Notes: generated from the sequence alone by a model not told the origin. A stretch of DNA of 64,000 nucleotides from Acrocarpospora macrocephala (GCF_009687865.1 NZ_BLAE01000044.1:32499-96498), one strand, 5' to 3'; positions 10,659 through 19,125 are shown, numbered from the stretch's first letter. Numbers and translations: made by a program.

Positions 10659-11657
10659 CTAGTCGTCGTGTCGTGCCTTCGAGGGCTGGACTCGCTTCGG
10701 CTCGCCCGGCATCTTCGGATAGTTCGGTGGGTACGGCATATCGCCGCGATCGTCCTCCTGGTACATCCGGAGCAGTTGCTCCAGCGAGAACGACTGGTCG
10801 TCGATCGTGCGGTGCACGTCCCCGAGCTTGGCGAATCGCTCCGGCATCGTCCGGATGTCGAAGTCGCGGGGGTCGCAGTCGGTCAGTTCCTCCCAGGTCA
10901 CGGGGGCGGAGACCGGCGCTTCTGGTCTGGCGCGGACCGAGTAGGCGCTGGCGACCGTACGATCTTGGGCGTTCTGGTTGAAGTCGATGAAGACCTTCTC
11001 GCCGCGCTCCTCCTTCCACCAGGCGGTGGTGGCCAGGTCGGGCGCCCGGCGTTCGACCTCGCGGGCGAAGGTGATCGCCGCGTACCGGACTTCGGTGAAG
11101 GTCCAGCGCGGCTCGATCCGTACGGCGATGTGGATGCCGCGGTTTCCGGAGGTCTTCGGGAAACCGGTCAGGCCGAGGTCGTCGAGGACGGTCTTGGCCG
11201 TGAACGCCACCTTTCTGGCCTGGTCGAAGCCGGTGCCCGGCTGGGGGTCGATGTCGATGCGGAGTTCGTCCGGATGGTCGAGGTTGCCGCGCCGGGAGTG
11301 CCATGGGTGGAAGTCGATCGTGCCCAGGTTGGCGCACCATGCGATGCCGGCGACTTCGGTGGGGCAGAAGGCGTCAGCCGTACGACCGCTGGGAAAGCGG
11401 ACGTTCACCGTTTCGATCCAGTCGGGGTGTTTGGGCATGCGTTTCTGGTAGATCGCATCGGTTTCGATGCCGTCGGGGTGGCGTTTGATGTAGGTGGGGC
11501 GCTCGCGCACCGCCCGCAGGACGCCGTCACCGACGCTCACGTAGTACTCCACCAGCTCGCGCTTGGTCGCGCCGATGCCCGGGAAGTAGACCTTGTCCGG
11601 GTTGCTGACCTTGACGGTCCGACCCTCGACGTCGAGTTCTATGTACGGCGATGCCAT
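10659..11657 (-). CDS. Stand-alone LigD-type polymerase (primase-polymerase) domain protein
   Basis: A 332-residue protein of the archaeo-eukaryotic primase-like LigD polymerase family, without fused ligase or nuclease. The metal-binding DxD is in RIDIDPQPG, the following SGNRGIHI motif is intact, and the third acidic residue is in KVFIDFNQN; the N-terminal VSNPDKVYFP is typical. Such enzymes add ribonucleotides in gap filling and end joining; in mycobacteria Prim-PolC is reported to act with LigC. A LigC gene is about 7 kb away here. The ATG at 11657 gives MASPYIELD, the usual family start; a GTG at 11675 is an alternative. No ku gene is in view. Confidence 0.87.
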   Translation of the reverse strand: MASPYIELDVEGRTVKVSNPDKVYFPGIGATKRELVEYYVSVGDGVLRAVRERPTYIKRHPDGIETDAIYQKRMPKHPDWIETVNVRFPSGRTADAFCPTEVAGIAWCANLGTIDFHPWHSRRGNLDHPDELRIDIDPQPGTGFDQARKVAFTAKTVLDDLGLTGFPKTSGNRGIHIAVRIEPRWTFTEVRYAAITFAREVERRAPDLATTAWWKEERGEKVFIDFNQNAQDRTVASAYSVRARPEAPVSAPVTWEELTDCDPRDFDIRTMPERFAKLGDVHRTIDDQSFSLEQLLRMYQEDDRGDMPYPPNYPKMPGEPKRVQPSKARHDD

Positions 11658-11732
11658 AGCTCGGACGATACCCACTTATGGCCAGCGGGATGGCCGCCCT
11701 CCCCCACCCGGATATGTGCGGAAATGTCGCCC

Positions 11733-11759
11733 GGGAAGTTTCCGGCGGGGGATCGGGTT
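11733..11759 (+). promoter_or_regulatory. SigR-like promoter upstream of msrB
   Basis: GGGAAG, exactly 18 bases, then GTT, against the actinobacterial SigR/SigH consensus GGGAAT-N18/19-GTT (one mismatch in the -35). It lies 36 bp before the msrB start, which fits a thiol-oxidative-stress gene. Assignment is by eye. Confidence 0.45.
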
Positions 11760-11794
11760 GACTCCAGCGAACCCGACGAACAAGGCTGGTGAGC

Positions 11795-12193
11795 ATGGAC
11801 AAGGTGGTCAAGAGCGAGGCCGAGTGGCGTGTGCAGCTGTCCCCGGAGGAGTTCCGGGTGCTGCGGCAGGCGGGCACCGAGCGGCCCTTCACGGGGGAGT
11901 ATGTCGACACCAAGACCGTGGGCGTCTACAGTTGCCGGGCGTGCGGGACGGAGCTGTTCCGTTCGGAGACCAAGTTCGAGTCGCACTGCGGCTGGCCGTC
12001 CTTCTTCGAGCCGACCGAATCAGACGCCGTCACCCTGATCGAGGACCGCACCCTGGGCATGACCCGCGTCGAGGTCCGCTGCGCGACCTGCGACTCCCAC
12101 CTGGGCCACGTCTTCCACGGCGAGGGCTACCCCACCCCCACCGACGACCGATACTGCATCAATTCAGTAAGCCTGACCCTCAAGCCCGCCTAA
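11795..12193 (+). CDS. msrB: Peptide-methionine (R)-S-oxide reductase MsrB
   Basis: A 132-residue MsrB that reduces the R-epimer of methionine sulfoxide in proteins. It has the structural zinc site as two CxxC pairs (CRAC near residue 48 and CATC near 97), the HCGWPSF substrate motif, the GHVF motif, and a near-C-terminal RYCINS with the catalytic cysteine. Length and order are standard. The ATG at 11795 is preferred because AAGG lies 9 bp upstream; the in-frame GTG at 11789 sits only 3 bp from it. The gene is monocistronic, divergent from the polymerase gene, and preceded by a SigR-like promoter. Confidence 0.93.
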   Translation: MDKVVKSEAEWRVQLSPEEFRVLRQAGTERPFTGEYVDTKTVGVYSCRACGTELFRSETKFESHCGWPSFFEPTESDAVTLIEDRTLGMTRVEVRCATCDSHLGHVFHGEGYPTPTDDRYCINSVSLTLKPA

Positions 12194-12383
12194 GCCCCAG
12201 GTCGAATGCGCTGAGCAGTCGTGTGTTGCGCAAGCGCCTAAGCCCGGTTCGGGAGATCTGGTGAGATGCCCTGTGCCCATCACGCGGCCGCTCTTGGGCG
12301 CCGGTGCGGCGAGAACCACCACCTGCGTGAACGGCGCCGGATAACGGCGAGCAAGCCGACGACCTGCTCATTGCGTTGAGCGT

Positions 12384-12935
12384 TCAAGCCTCAGGTTCGG
12401 GGTGGGTGACGCGGCAGTCGGTGTCGTCCGGGCCGAGGATGTTGGCGAGGACGGGGTTGCCGTTCTCGCCGAACTGGGCCTGGACGAAGACGACGGGGTT
12501 ACGCTCGCCGATCGAGGCGAGGTAGAGCAGGCCGCGTTCGCAGAGCCGGAGGGCGGTCTTGGAGTTGTTGGCGCTCTCCGGCAGGTCGGTGTATATCCGC
12601 AGGTAGCGGCCGGTGGCTCGGATGTCGGTCACCCGGCCGTTCGTTTTGTCGGCCCAGCGGTTGTTGAAGTAGGCCACGGCGGAGTCGCTCGTGTATTCGG
12701 ACTTGCCGGAGGCCTTCTTTTCGTCGCCTTTGTCGGTGTTGACCACGGGAAGCTCGCCCGTGGCCGTCGGAGTGGCGGAGGCGGCCGCCGGGGCGGGGGG
12801 CGGGTCGGATCGCAGCAGGTGGGTGCCGATGGCCGCACCGCCGAGGATCAGGCAGGCCACCCCGATGCTGATCTCGACGACCCGCGATCGTGGCCGCCGT
12901 CGTTTTCCCCTGGAACGTGCCACCCCGACCGACAT
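12384..12935 (-). CDS. Membrane-anchored extracytoplasmic protein of unknown function
   Basis: A 183-residue protein with a very basic cytoplasmic start (RSRGKRRRPRSR), one transmembrane helix at about residues 20-41, a Pro/Ala/Thr-rich linker, and a compact 110-residue external domain containing YFNNRWADK and a cysteine pair (LCERGLLYL and DTDCRV). I do not recognise the domain. The ATG at 12935 follows GAGGGG; the frame remains open to 13004 without a ribosome binding site. It is divergent from the sensor kinase gene at 13078 with a gap of about 140 bp, so a role near that two-component system is possible but only from position. Confidence 0.7.
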   Translation of the reverse strand: MSVGVARSRGKRRRPRSRVVEISIGVACLILGGAAIGTHLLRSDPPPAPAAASATPTATGELPVVNTDKGDEKKASGKSEYTSDSAVAYFNNRWADKTNGRVTDIRATGRYLRIYTDLPESANNSKTALRLCERGLLYLASIGERNPVVFVQAQFGENGNPVLANILGPDDTDCRVTHPEPEA

Positions 12936-13077
12936 CGCCCCTCGCAAATGACATGGAATTTGCCCGAGTATCGCAATAGAGGCGAGATCGTGACCGGCAA
13001 ACATGCGGAACAGGCATACGCGTTCCCGGGATGCCGGGCATATCGTCCCGTGACAGCGGGAACGGGATTATGGGGAA

Positions 13078-14949
13078 ATGAGTCCCGTGAGCGTACGATC
13101 GGCTCTGGCCTGGGGTGTTTTTGGGCTGTCCTGCGCATTGGTAGCCGTGGGCAGTGTGATCCGACCGGGTGATCCGGTCGACGCGGCGCTGGCGCTGGGA
13201 TTCACGCCGCTGGGGGCATACCTGGTCAGCCATCGCAAAGGCGGCGCGGTCGGACCTCTCTGCCTGCTGGCCGGACTCAGCGCGGTCACCTACGCCGCCG
13301 GTGCGTATGGCTCACGCGCGGACTGGCCCGCGGCCGACTGGGCGGTCGGGCTCGCCGCACTGACCTGGGCGCCGCCGCTGCTGGCCGGATGCACGCTGCT
13401 GCTGTTACTGGTACCCGACGGGAAACTGCCCGGCCCTCGCTGGCGGCCGGTGGCGGCGGTCGCGATCATCGCGATCGTGCTGTTCACGGTCACCGCCGCG
13501 CTGATCCCGGCCGATGACGGACGCAGCCCCATCGCGATCGAGGCGCTGCGCCCGCTCCAGCTGTTCACGCTGCCGATCGTCGGCACCCTGGCGGCGATCG
13601 CGGCCGTCTCCGCGGTCGGCCTGGTGGTGCGAACGGCTCGCGCCCGTGGCCCCCTCCGCCTGCAACTGCTGTGGATCTGCGTCGGCGCGGTACTGGCCGT
13701 GCTGGGCGCGTTCCTCCCCGCCCTCGTCCCCCTGCCCGGAGCCGGCGTCCCCTTCATCCTCGCCCTACCGATCTGCGTCGCCGTCGCGATGCTCCGCCAC
13801 GACCTGTACGACACCAGCCTCCCCCTCCGCCGCTTCCTGACCTTGGCCCTACTCGCCGGCGCACTCGTCCTGCTCTACCTCCTGGTCGTACGGCTAACCG
13901 GCACCACCATCCCCGCCACCGTCGCTGTGGCCGTGGCCGTCGAACCCCTGCACCACTGGCTCGGCCGCGCCGCCGGGCGCATCCTGTACGGCGGGCGTTC
14001 CGACCCCCAGGAAGTCCACGCCCGCCTGGCCCGCCGCCTCGCCGACACCTCGGACCCGGCCGGAATCCTGGCCGCCGTCGGGGACGCCGTGGTGGAAGCC
14101 GTCAGGACTCCGTACGCGCGAATCGAGCTCGGCGGCCACGACGAGCCCTTGAAGATCGTCGAAAGGGGTCGTCCCGCGCCCGTCACGCTGACGGTTCCGC
14201 TCCGGTTCCAGGGCGAGGAGCTCGGCGCCGTCCTAGTCTCGCGGGAATCGTCGGGCGACCGGCGGGCCCTCGACCAGCTCGCCCTGCAGGCGGGCGCCGC
14301 GCTCGCCGCCGCCCACCGCGCGGCCGCGCTGCAACGCTCCCGGCTGCTGCTGGTCACCGCCAGGGAGGAGGAGCGCCGGCGCATCAGCAGAGACCTGCAC
14401 GACGGGCTCGGCCCCGTCCTGGCCGGAATCGGCTTCACCGTCGACGCGGCCGGAAACGCGCTCGCGGCCAATCCGGACCAGGCACGCGGCCTGCTCACCC
14501 AGATCCGCACCCAGGTCCACGAGGCCGGCACCAGCGTACGCGGCGTGGTCCGCGGCCTTCGTCCCCCCGAACTCGCCCAACTCGGCCTGGCCAGGGCGAT
14601 CGAACAATCCGTCGCCGAACTCCGCGCGGGCGGCCTCCCCATCGACGTCACGATCACCGACACGTCGACCCTCACCGCCGCCGCCGAAGTGGCCCTCTAC
14701 CTCGTCGCCCGCGAAGCCCTCACCAACGCGGTACGCCACGCCACCCCCACCCACTGCACAATCCATCTACACCCAGCCCAAAAGGGATTCGAAATCACGG
14801 TGACCGACAACGGCTCCGGCCTTCCACCCCACACCCACCCAGGCACCGGCCTCACCTCCATGCGCGAACGCATCGAAGAACTCGACGGCACCCTCACCAT
14901 CCAGTCGGCCCCATCCGGAACGACCGTACGCGCCTGGATCCCCCAATGA
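13078..14949 (+). CDS. NarL-family sensor histidine kinase with multi-helix membrane sensor
   Basis: A 623-residue kinase. Residues 1-290 hold about nine membrane helices, then a GAF-like region near 300-420, a HisKA_3 dimerisation helix with the phospho-accepting His441 in RRRISRDLHDGLGP, and an HATPase_c domain with N-box EALTNAVRHA and G-box VTDNGSGLP. It should phosphorylate the LuxR-type regulator encoded downstream. ATG 13078 and GTG 13087 are both possible starts; GGGGAA is better spaced for the GTG. The last codons (AWIPQ) are the beginning of a tandem repeat that reappears between this gene and its regulator. Confidence 0.88.
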   Translation: MSPVSVRSALAWGVFGLSCALVAVGSVIRPGDPVDAALALGFTPLGAYLVSHRKGGAVGPLCLLAGLSAVTYAAGAYGSRADWPAADWAVGLAALTWAPPLLAGCTLLLLLVPDGKLPGPRWRPVAAVAIIAIVLFTVTAALIPADDGRSPIAIEALRPLQLFTLPIVGTLAAIAAVSAVGLVVRTARARGPLRLQLLWICVGAVLAVLGAFLPALVPLPGAGVPFILALPICVAVAMLRHDLYDTSLPLRRFLTLALLAGALVLLYLLVVRLTGTTIPATVAVAVAVEPLHHWLGRAAGRILYGGRSDPQEVHARLARRLADTSDPAGILAAVGDAVVEAVRTPYARIELGGHDEPLKIVERGRPAPVTLTVPLRFQGEELGAVLVSRESSGDRRALDQLALQAGAALAAAHRAAALQRSRLLLVTAREEERRRISRDLHDGLGPVLAGIGFTVDAAGNALAANPDQARGLLTQIRTQVHEAGTSVRGVVRGLRPPELAQLGLARAIEQSVAELRAGGLPIDVTITDTSTLTAAAEVALYLVAREALTNAVRHATPTHCTIHLHPAQKGFEITVTDNGSGLPPHTHPGTGLTSMRERIEELDGTLTIQSAPSGTTVRAWIPQ

Positions 14950-15198
14950 CCCACCTCCCGACCACCGACGATCACCCGCTCATCCAGTGGAACCCATTGA
15001 TCCGGCTCCTGGCCACTGACAATCACCCGCTCATCCAGCACGGCCCGCACACCTGGATCCCCCGATGATCCGCCTCCTGATCACCGACGATCACTCGGTC
15101 GTCCAAGACGGCTTAAACACCCGGAACCCAGTGATCCAGCTCCTGGTCGCTGACAATTACCCGCTCAGCCAGGACGATCTGCATGCCTGGAACCCCCG
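14932..15198 (+). repeat. Tandem duplication of the kinase/regulator gene junction (four degenerate copies)
   Basis: The stretch between the kinase stop and the regulator start is four diverged copies of the junction itself: the 3' tail of the kinase (GCCTGGATCCCCC) followed by the first 50-60 bp of the regulator (ATGATCCGCCTCCTG...GACGATCACCC). Copies begin at 14946, 14997, 15065 and 15131, with lengths 51, 68, 66 and 68 bp; the true regulator starts at 15199. Copies 1+2 and 3+4 form two larger units of about 119 and 134 bp. Each larger unit is open in frame and starts with ATG overlapping the previous stop as ATGA. Confidence 0.85.
14946..15068 (+). CDS. Mini reading frame 1: two degenerate copies of a response-regulator N-terminus
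   Basis: A 40-codon frame whose ATG overlaps the kinase stop. It encodes TDDHPLIQ and then IRLLATDNHPLIQ, both recognisable as the first strand and acidic pocket of the downstream regulator (IRLLVADDHPVV), and ends in TWIPR, like the kinase tail. There is no independent Shine-Dalgarno, so translation would be by coupling. Whether a peptide accumulates is unknown; it may only carry ribosomes on to the next frame. Confidence 0.4.
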   Translation: MTHLPTTDDHPLIQWNPLIRLLATDNHPLIQHGPHTWIPR

Positions 15199-15202
15199 AT
15201 GA
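15065..15202 (+). CDS. Mini reading frame 2: two further degenerate copies of the regulator N-terminus
   Basis: A 45-codon frame starting in an ATGA overlap with mini frame 1 and ending in an ATGA overlap with the true regulator at 15199. It encodes MIRLLITDDHSVVQDGL, nearly the authentic regulator start, and then VIQLLVADNYPLSQDDL and AWNPR. The whole chain kinase, mini 1, mini 2, regulator is therefore connected by three identical stop/start overlaps. Preservation of frame and acidic residues could be recent duplication or selection. Confidence 0.4.
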   Translation: MIRLLITDDHSVVQDGLNTRNPVIQLLVADNYPLSQDDLHAWNPR

Positions 15203-15849
15203 TCCGCCTCCTGGTCGCCGACGATCACCCAGTCGTCAGGGATGGCCTGCGCGCCCTGATGTCCACTGTCGAGGGAATCGAGGTCGTTGCTGTCGCCGGA
15301 GACGGTGTCCAGGCCCTGCGCGCGGTTCGAGAGCAGCCGGTGGATGTGGTCCTGATGGACATCGCCATGCCGGTCATGGACGGCATTGAGGCCACCCGCC
15401 GCCTGACCAGGGAACCATCCCCGCCGACGGTGATCATGCTCACCATGTCCGACGACGACCTGTCCCTGCTGGCCGCCGTACGCGCCGGAGCCCGCGGCTA
15501 CCTCCTCAAGGACTCCGGCCAGGACGACGTCATCGCCGCCGTCCGCGCCGCCGCGCGAGGCCAGGCCGTCTTCGGCCCCGGCACGGCCGAGTCGTTGATC
15601 GCCCTCCTGCACGCTCCCCCCAGGACGGCCGCTCCCCCGTTCCCGCAGCTCACCCACCGGGAACGCGAAGTCCTCGACCTCCTGGCGAGGGGCCTGGGCA
15701 ACCAGGCGATCGCCCAGAAACTCCACCTGAGCCCCAAGACCGTAGCCAACACGATCTCCGCGATCCTCCCCAGAATCGGCGCCCACGACCGCGCCCACGC
15801 CATCGAGTCCGCCCGATCCGCCGGTCTTGGCCTCCCAGACAATCCGTAA
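15199..15849 (+). CDS. NarL/FixJ-family response regulator
   Basis: A 216-residue regulator with a receiver domain (residues 1-120) and a LuxR-type helix-turn-helix (about 150-208). The acidic pocket is Asp8/Asp9, the phosphorylated residue is Asp54 in VVLMDIAMP, and the conserved lysine is in YLLKDSG. The DNA-binding part contains LTHREREVLDLLARG and LHLSPKTVANTISAIL. It is the partner of the kinase at 13078-14949. The start is the ATG overlapping the stop of the second mini reading frame. Target genes are not evident; the adjacent membrane protein is a candidate. Confidence 0.9.
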   Translation: MIRLLVADDHPVVRDGLRALMSTVEGIEVVAVAGDGVQALRAVREQPVDVVLMDIAMPVMDGIEATRRLTREPSPPTVIMLTMSDDDLSLLAAVRAGARGYLLKDSGQDDVIAAVRAAARGQAVFGPGTAESLIALLHAPPRTAAPPFPQLTHREREVLDLLARGLGNQAIAQKLHLSPKTVANTISAILPRIGAHDRAHAIESARSAGLGLPDNP

Positions 15850-15932
15850 CTACCGGGATGCTTTTCCCTGGTGATCAGGAAAGCACCAGTTCGACGCTGG
15901 ACAGAAAATCGATCCTCGTTAAGGAGGGCGAA

Positions 15933-16040
15933 ATGTCCAGGCTCGCTAGGTTGTTCAAGCTCTCTCGGTTGTTCAAGCTCTCTCGGTTGTTCAAGCTCTC
16001 TCGGTTGTCCAGGCTCTCTGGATTGTCCAGGCTCTCTGGC
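15933..16040 (+). repeat. Six tandem 18-bp repeats covering the start of a gene
   Basis: Units at 15933, 15951, 15969, 15987, 16005 and 16023. The three central units are identical (TTGTTCAAGCTCTCTCGG); the last two are TTGTCCAGGCTCTCTGGA and the same ending in C, and the first (ATGTCCAGGCTCGCTAGG) includes the start codon. A multiple of three, so copy number changes would keep frame. Confidence 0.9.
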
Positions 16041-16535
16041 TTGGGGCCATGGCCGCCGCTGGTGGCCACCGCCTCGGCAGTGCTGGGCGTCGCCCAGCTG
16101 GTTCACACACAGGTGGTGCCGTTCGCCAGCGCGGGCGACTACCTGATCGAGGCGGCATACATGCTCTATCTGGCCAGCGCCATCCCAGGCGTGCTCACGA
16201 TCCGCCGACTAAATCCGAAATGGGGCCTCCCCGGAAACATCGGCACCGCGCTGTACGCGCTGGCCCACGCCCTGATCGCCATCCCCGTCAGCATGACCCT
16301 GCTCCTAACCAACCAACCGCCCCCACAACTATCCATGCTGTTCCTACCGGGCCTAGCCCTATGGCTAGCCGGAGCAGCACTGATGGGAATAGCCATGTTC
16401 CGCCAGAACCAGCCAATTCTCGGCATCGCACTCCCAGCAGCACTACCGCTCGCCATGCTGCTCGGAGCAGCGGGCCCCCTGGTGGAAGCGGCTCTGTGGG
16501 TGACACTGTCCACATCAGGAGACCACCGACGGTAA
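15933..16535 (+). CDS. Membrane protein with an N-terminal hexapeptide repeat
   Basis: A 200-residue protein with an unusual start: six consecutive hexapeptides (MSRLAR, three LFKLSR, two LSRLSG) encoded by six 18-bp DNA repeats that begin at the start codon itself. The repeat is leucine-rich and basic and could form an amphipathic helix. The remainder has about five membrane helices. The ATG at 15933 has a strong AAGGAGGG 6 bp upstream; an ATG at 15858 in the same frame is less likely. It follows the response regulator by 83 bp and could be its target or part of its operon. I do not recognise the family. Confidence 0.7.
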   Translation: MSRLARLFKLSRLFKLSRLFKLSRLSRLSGLSRLSGLGPWPPLVATASAVLGVAQLVHTQVVPFASAGDYLIEAAYMLYLASAIPGVLTIRRLNPKWGLPGNIGTALYALAHALIAIPVSMTLLLTNQPPPQLSMLFLPGLALWLAGAALMGIAMFRQNQPILGIALPAALPLAMLLGAAGPLVEAALWVTLSTSGDHRR

Positions 16536-16643
16536 TCACCGCACGCAGGGCCCGCCCAGACCGGGCTGCCACCGTGCTCGGCACCGGACTGAGCCCACCG
16601 TTTGACCGGACCCGTTTGCGGTGGGGGTTCGGCTCGCGGGGCG

Positions 16644-17357
16644 TTACGGGAGAGCGGCGATCAGTTCGCTGATGGGTTTGCGGGTGCCGGTGTAGAAGGG
16701 GATCTCGATGCGGGTGTGGCGGCGGGCCTCGGCGCCTCTGAGGTGGCGCATCAGGTCGACGATGCGGTGGAGTTCGTCGGCTTCGAAGGCGAGCATCCAT
16801 TCGTAGTCGTTCAACGCGAAGCAGGCGACCGTGTTCGCGCGCACGTCGGGGTAGTCGCGGGCCATCTTGCCGTGTTCGGCGAGCATGGTCCGGCGCTCCG
16901 ACTCGTCCAGGAGATACCAGTCCAAGGAACGGACGAACGGGTAGACGCAGACGAAACCCTTCGGCTCTTCCTCGGCGAGGAAGGCGGGAATGTGCGACTT
17001 GTTGAACTCGGCCGGGCGGTGCAGCGCCATCGCCGACCAGACCGGCTCGCTGGCCCTGCCCAGACCGGTACGGCGGAACCGCCCGTACACCTCCTGGAGG
17101 TCCTCGGCCGAAGGGGCGTGCCACCACAGCATGAAGTCCGCGTCAGCGCGGAACCCGGCCACGTCGTAGACGCCACGGGTCACCACGTCTTTCTGCGCCG
17201 ACTGCCCCAGCAGCTCCGCCACTTCCTCGGCCAGGGTCTCACGGTTACCAGGCAGGACGTCGCGCAGCCGGAAGACCGACCACATCGTGTAACGGATCAC
17301 GTTGTTGAGATCACGTGCCTTGAGCCGCGGGCTGGTTTCCTGGGTGTCTTCCGTCAT
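16644..17357 (-). CDS. hemQ: Coproheme decarboxylase HemQ (chlorite dismutase-like)
   Basis: A 237-residue protein of the chlorite-dismutase fold that performs the last step of the coproporphyrin-dependent heme pathway, decarboxylating coproheme with hydrogen peroxide. Characteristic segments are [12 protein letters not shown] at the start, [30 protein letters not shown], and the ending [19 protein letters not shown]. The ATG at 17357 has GGAG upstream and gives [10 protein letters not shown]; the frame is open beyond it only because it overlaps hemY. The first 47 bp lie inside the end of hemY, so the two heme genes are translationally linked. Confidence 0.92.
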   Translation of the reverse strand: MTEDTQETSPRLKARDLNNVIRYTMWSVFRLRDVLPGNRETLAEEVAELLGQSAQKDVVTRGVYDVAGFRADADFMLWWHAPSAEDLQEVYGRFRRTGLGRASEPVWSAMALHRPAEFNKSHIPAFLAEEEPKGFVCVYPFVRSLDWYLLDESERRTMLAEHGKMARDYPDVRANTVACFALNDYEWMLAFEADELHRIVDLMRHLRGAEARRHTRIEIPFYTGTRKPISELIAALP

Positions 17358-19089
17358 GAGGCCATTCTCCCCCTGGATCGAGGTGCTCCAGAATCCGGGA
17401 TGCTGCTCTCCTCGCCGTCCCCACACAGGCGGGAATTCCAAGACCGTCGTAAGCGGCCCCGCAGACCGCCAGCCCAGGATGAACATCGACGGCGGCACGA
17501 ACACGGGCAATCCGCTCATTGTGACCAACGTTGTACTGCGGCAGCCCGCCACCCCACCGACTGACCCGCGAGTCGACCGGCCGCCCCCGCACGCCGACCG
17601 TCTCGACCAACTCAGCCATAGCGAGAGCGACCAGGTCAGCGTCATCACGCTGAAGCACATGCTCTTCACCGATCCGCCCGATCGAACAACGAACCAGAAC
17701 GAGATCGGAACCAGAAACACGCCGTGTTCCAGGAACAAAGCCAGCGACGGAGCCGCGAGCACCAGCGGAGCTGCGACCAGATCCGCTAGGAGATACACCA
17801 GCGGATTCCGCAGCATCTCCAGCAGTAGATCGGCTGCCAGATCCAGCGACAGTCCCCGTAACCGAGTCGACCCCATGGTCCGGAGCGGAGTGGGCAACGA
17901 AACCGCCCGCCGAATCGGAAGCGGAACGGCCTGCGAAACTGCCCGTCGAGTCGGCATCGGAGCGGGTTGGGAAACTGCCCATCGAGTCGGCATCGGAGCG
18001 GGTTGGGAAACTGCCCGTGGAGTTGGCAGTGGAGTCGGCGAGATGCGGCCACTTGGACGTGCTGAACGTGACGGCCTTGACCGCGCGGCCTTCGATTGGC
18101 GGGACGAGGTATCCGGTGCCCTCGGGTAGGGCGGAGAACGCGTCCCGGGGGTAAGCGAGGGTGACGATGGCCATGCTCGCGTATTCGATCTGAGCGAGTT
18201 CGCTGGCAGCGGTGGGCACGTCGTGGCTGAGCAAGCGGGATGCGGCTGGGCCGGGGACGGCGAGGATGACGGCGTCGGCCTCGATCATCGCCTCTTCCCT
18301 GGTCGGACCGGTCACGAGCCGCCAGCCCGTCTGGGTACGGCTCAGCCCGCGCACCATCACCCCGGTCCTGATCTGCGCACCCGAGGCCTCAGCCAGAGCG
18401 GCCGGGAGGCTGCCCAGGCCGCCCCTGAGGGTGGTGAACACCGGCCCGGCGTCTTTCGGCGCGGCGGCCACGATGTCTTTGGCCGCCCGGAGCAGTGATC
18501 GTTCCGTCCGCGCGGCCGCCGCGATCGCGGGCATGGTGGCGGCCAGCGACAGGTGATCGGCTCGTCCCGCGTAGACCCCGCCCAGCAGCGGCTCGACCAG
18601 CCGGTCGACGATCTCGTCGCCCATCCGGGCCTTGATGTATTCCGCGACGGATATGTCGTCATTCACCAGCGTGGGCGGCAGCACCTGATCCATGGGCACC
18701 CGGGCCAGACCGCCCGGCGACAGGATGCCCGATCGCGCCAGCGCGGCCAGATCGGACGGCACGCCCATCACCTGACCGGCGGGCATCGGACGCAACTCGC
18801 CCCGCGAAAGAATCAACGACCGCGTGGTGCCGGGATCCACAAGCTGGTCACCCAGCCCGATGGCCTCGACCAGCTCCTTGCCTTCGGGCCGCCGCGCCAA
18901 CATGGACTCGGCTCCCGAGTCGATCAGCACACCCGCGACCTCGGACGCGTGCAACTTCCCGCCGATCCGGGACGCGCCTTCCAACACCGTGATCCGCAAC
19001 CGCGGCCCACCCGCCGATCGCAGGAACCACGCCGCAGCCAGACCAGCGATCCCCGCCCCCACGATCACAACGTGCCTGTCCATCCCCAT
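17311..19089 (-). CDS. hemY: Coproporphyrinogen III oxidase HemY/CgoX with a repeat-rich insertion
   Basis: A 592-residue FAD enzyme; family members are about 470-480 residues. It oxidises coproporphyrinogen III to coproporphyrin III before iron insertion and HemQ. The N-terminal dinucleotide-binding motif [17 protein letters not shown] is intact, as is the C-terminal [25 protein letters not shown]. Between [10 protein letters not shown] and VLVRCSIGR, adjacent in relatives, lies an extra segment of about 110 Ser/Ala/Gly/Asp-rich residues built partly from a 12-residue repeat ([12 protein letters not shown]). It is in frame, so the protein may be functional with a disordered loop. Starts at 19089 and 19083 are both plausible. 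The end overlaps hemQ by 47 bp. Confidence 0.88.
   Translation of the reverse strand: MGMDRHVVIVGAGIAGLAAAWFLRSAGGPRLRITVLEGASRIGGKLHASEVAGVLIDSGAESMLARRPEGKELVEAIGLGDQLVDPGTTRSLILSRGELRPMPAGQVMGVPSDLAALARSGILSPGGLARVPMDQVLPPTLVNDDISVAEYIKARMGDEIVDRLVEPLLGGVYAGRADHLSLAATMPAIAAAARTERSLLRAAKDIVAAAPKDAGPVFTTLRGGLGSLPAALAEASGAQIRTGVMVRGLSRTQTGWRLVTGPTREEAMIEADAVILAVPGPAASRLLSHDVPTAASELAQIEYASMAIVTLAYPRDAFSALPEGTGYLVPPIEGRAVKAVTFSTSKWPHLADSTANSTGSFPTRSDADSMGSFPTRSDADSTGSFAGRSASDSAGGFVAHSAPDHGVDSVTGTVAGSGSRSTAGDAAESAGVSPSGSGRSSAGARGSVAGFVPGTRRVSGSDLVLVRCSIGRIGEEHVLQRDDADLVALAMAELVETVGVRGRPVDSRVSRWGGGLPQYNVGHNERIARVRAAVDVHPGLAVCGAAYDGLGIPACVGTARRAASRILEHLDPGGEWPHDGRHPGNQPAAQGT
17899..18040. repeat. 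hemY: 36-bp tandem repeat inside hemY
   Basis: Units begin at 17899, 17935, 17971 and 18007, each starting GAAAC(C/T)GCCC on the plus strand. The 17935 and 17971 units differ at a single base; the outer two are diverged. The period equals 12 codons and frame is kept. Confidence 0.88.
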
Positions 19090-19125
19090 GCCGCTCAACG
19101 CTACTCGGCACCACCGACAGTCCGT

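Noticed and set aside
12194..12383. 190-bp gap after msrB searched for a small gene or RNA
   Set aside because: No frame with a start signal, no tRNA-like fold or clear hairpin was seen.
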